Below are positions 61,440 through 64,000 of a stretch of 64,000 nucleotides of DNA, piece after piece. Position numbers and translations under genes: made by a program. The DNA comes from Urechis unicinctus. Taxonomy: Eukaryota; Annelida; Polychaeta; Xenopneusta; Urechidae. A model generated the notes under the pieces. It was given only the letters and a program-made list of their open reading frames with translations, did not search any database and had not been told where the DNA came from. The stretch covers positions 13,831,648-13,895,647 of the forward strand of contig CM067343.1 in NCBI GenBank assembly GCA_034190875.2, in the 5' to 3' direction. Each line of letters begins with the position of its first letter. The first letter of the stretch is position 1.

Positions 61440-61765
61440 AATGCTACATGCAGTGGCGGAAAAAAACACGATGCCAATTTGGTTGAGGTAGCTTTGCAGA
61501 TTCGTCTAAGGACGCCTTGCAATTAAAACACCACACGAGTTTTTCGAACACGTTAATTTGCCCATGGAGTTGTAGTCTGTTCAGCCAGTATATTTACCGT
61601 ACGTTGGAGTAGATCGAATCGATCTAGAGGATTCCTCTTCTAAAGAGACGAAGAGGGCCTTCAAGGATATTTCCCAGAATGCTTAACATTATTATGCGTT
61701 GATGAATTTACCACCAAAGATACATATGCTAAACATGCATACTAATGAACAAACACGCAGAAACG
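61440..61765. other. Short frame, possible terminal exon
   Basis: A frame of about 35 codons (61571-61686) follows ctgttcag and reads VYLPYVGVDRIDLED, then SSSKETKRAFKDIS, to a stop. It is too short to assign. It is the only frame here with a charged, protein-like composition. Nothing else is seen. Confidence 0.15.
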
Positions 61766-61767
<2 letters not shown>

Positions 61768-61798
<31 letters not shown>

Positions 61799-61863
61799 TT
61801 ATATATATACATATATATATACAGACATAGATATATATATATATATATATACATATATAGATA

Positions 61864-61901
<38 letters not shown>

Positions 61902-62064
61902 CATGTATATATATAAATATATATATAGAGAATATATATAAGAGATATATATATATATTTATATAAAAATATCTAGATAGATAAGTTTCTAAGTTATCTC
62001 TGAGATATATATATATTTATGTATATATATATATAGATATATATATATATAGAAAATATATATA

Positions 62065-62112
<48 letters not shown>

Positions 62113-62217
62113 CTCTATATATATATATATATATCTCTCTATATATCTATATCTATCTCTCTATATATCTATATATATATATATATATATATCTATATAT
62201 ATATATATATATATATC
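61768..62217. repeat. (AT)n-rich microsatellite with AGAT/TCTC interruptions
   Basis: About 450 bp of alternating AT, interrupted by gata, agag and tctc words and a short non-AT break near 61985. Tyrosine-isoleucine frames across it are artefacts. Confidence 0.97.
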
Positions 62218-62219
62218 TT

Positions 62220-63356
62220 TATGTATATTTACCTTTTAGGTAATCGAGAGGTTGTAGAGTAAGTGCAAAATCTTTTGTGTCCGATACATATCATCAAGCG
62301 ATGACTTTAATGCATGAAAGGTTTTGATGAATTATTTAGCAGGTAACTCCGTAATAACTGAATTTTCTTTCTGAGGCAAACGCTGACTGTAAACGAAACA
62401 AGGCTCGCTCACACGAGTCACGCATTTTGTCTCCATCACTGGATATATTTAAGCGCTAATCGGACCAAATCATCACAAGGCGAGCTTGAGTGAACTGATG
62501 CTTGTTAAGTGGCCTCGGAAAGATAGTATCTCGCAAATCAACACCTGCAGATAATTGAGAGTGCTGCTTGACACGCACATTACATTACGAGGACTGCCTT
62601 TCTTCATGTTAAACCCCCGCAACTGGTGTATCCTTTTAGCATAATGTAACGTGAGTTCTGAAAACAAAAACGTTTGTGTGGGGATGTTATTTATTGGTGG
62701 GATATCATTTGGTAGGAGTATCAAATAAACAGACCTAGTGAGTGTTGGTTTTCATACATAATTCACATATTCGCCGATTGATTAGGTGGATGCTTGTCGG
62801 TATGTGGGATGACTATCTAATCGTTATATCATTACTCTCTATTTCGTTTGACCCTATTGATACTCGCATTGTCAATGATCTCCGGGGATGATAATATAAG
62901 GCGCAATGATTGGACATTGGACAACGACCACTGTGAGAAAGCGGTCCGGAAGAACTACGAGAGCCAAGTTCCACTCTGTCAAAAACGTAATAATTCCATT
63001 AATAACTGTCACCTGTTAACCTGCTGGAATCAGAATTGCCATTTTAGTATCAGTTCATTGATGCCGTACTTGCATAATGCTTTACATGCGTCAGTTACAA
63101 ATTGTGTGACTTGCTTCGTGATACTTGAAATATATTTCAATACTCTACGCTGATGCTTGGCAAATATACTCATAGATGGAAAAATATCTACGTTGGTGAG
63201 CCAACCAATAAGAGACAATTGAATGATACAATAAGTAGCATTATACACACTTTGCTCCCACATAAGTCTTGTAAAACTTTTCACTGTTATAAAAAACAAG
63301 CTATTCGGAATTTAATGGTTATCCTAATTGCTGACCTCATCAGTTAGACTTCTATG
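62220..63356. other. 1.1 kb between the (AT)n tract and repeat copy C
   Basis: Three overlapping frames (62848-63153 plus, 63030-63299 minus, 63153-63347 plus) compete for the same DNA, and none has a recognisable motif. No repeat match was found. Confidence 0.3.
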
Positions 63357-64000
63357 TTATGGAACGTTATCATCTCGATTGATGCTCCATGGTTAGTTTT
63401 TGCATAACCTTGGCGTTATAAAGACGATACCATTCAGCGCGCGGTCTGTCACGCGTGGCTGTAAATAATTGACCCGACCCACTTCGTCGGCATTCTATGA
63501 CTCCTGCATCGGGACACGGTTCGCATGTTTCGGCAACCGATTCCAACCATCAGACATTAAGGATAGCGATATCATAATTTCTCACCTGTGTTCCTTCATT
63601 CGAAAGGTGCGATGAATATTCTCGCGGTAAGAAGTTTCTGTTAGCAATATAGTACACATGTATAGATCTGCTTGTTGTCATGCTAGCTCCAAATAGCAGT
63701 GTGCAAATAATAGAAGGAGCTTGCTTTAGATTCCTTTTAATAGAAACACTTATAGGTGTATAGTCTGCGGAACCACATGTCAATAGGCACGAGTGGTAAC
63801 CGACAGGCGGAAGCTGGGGGTTGAGTGGCGAACGGGATCAGATTTGGGGCCCTTGATTACATTTCAGCCGTCGAAAAACTTTCACGGCAAAATTTGGGGC
63901 TTTATCACGAGTTAAAAATACCTCATTCAATATTTCCGGAGAAATCGCGAAAGGACTTGCAAGTGCGTGCTGCAATTATCACAGAACATGAAATATGGAC
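63357..64000 (+). repeat. Dispersed repeat, copy C (runs off the window)
   Basis: Almost identical to 56995-57644, with a shift of about 6.36 kb and only scattered single-base changes. The left edge coincides with ttatggaacg. The right edge lies beyond the window. Confidence 0.95.

Noticed and set aside
63030-63299. 89-codon minus-strand frame near the right edge
   Set aside because: It overlaps two plus-strand frames of similar length and none has a motif, which is typical of chance frames.

Overview
The window looks like gene-poor, AT-rich, repeat-dense DNA from an animal genome. There are no long open frames, operons or ribosome-binding sites, but there are very long (AT)n tracts, a LINE reverse-transcriptase fragment and a short terminal-inverted-repeat element. 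That element has a G-rich end followed by repeated C-rich 'catacccc' modules, a type I remember from echinoderm and other invertebrate deuterostome genomes. The taxon is therefore a weak inference. No intact protein gene, rRNA, canonical tRNA or CRISPR array could be supported. The longest open frames are about 115-119 codons. Wherever two diverged copies could be compared codon by codon, most changes alter the amino acid, as neutral drift would produce.

The dominant structure is a macro-repeat of about 10.3 kb present in four head-to-tail units: unit 1 at 16420-27537, unit 2 at 27538-37885, unit 3 at 37886-50359, and a partial unit 4 from 50360 to about 54710. Displaced pieces of unit 4 lie at 55166-55370 and 57130-57365. 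From about 19.5 kb to 53.75 kb the units are almost identical, so that block is a recent amplification. Unit 1's left 3 kb and unit 4's right 1 kb are clearly older. Units differ by large indels: about 390 bp is missing in unit 1, about 1.2 kb is missing in unit 4, and unit 3 holds 2.7 kb of extra sequence. They also differ in minisatellite copy number and in one (AT)n expansion.

The left 12 kb is a scrambled, older and mostly inverted version of the same unit. Blocks at 330-2850, 3000-3435, 4550-4790, 5140-6560, 6680-6990 and 9340-9730 match the units in reverse. Blocks at 4040-4440, 10040-10230 and 11720-12090 match in direct orientation. A (AT)n tract of about 0.4 kb (12.56-12.96 kb) and about 3.4 kb of unassigned DNA separate this arm from the tandem array.

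The right flank (54.7-64 kb) holds a 105-bp tandem duplication, the 277-bp inverted-repeat element with a perfect 9-bp target duplication, three dispersed copies of another repeat (57.0, 60.9 and 63.36 kb), and a second (AT)n tract of about 0.45 kb.

The most interesting candidates within the units are three. One is a spliced-looking micro-ORF: 39 codons, a 65-nt GT-AG intron, then a 46-nt exon, copied in units 1-3, with changes clustered in its first half in unit 2. The second is a short frame around residues HRACGK that stays in frame in the old inverted arm. The third is a 59-codon exon-like block ending in a GTAAGT donor. None can be called a gene from sequence alone.
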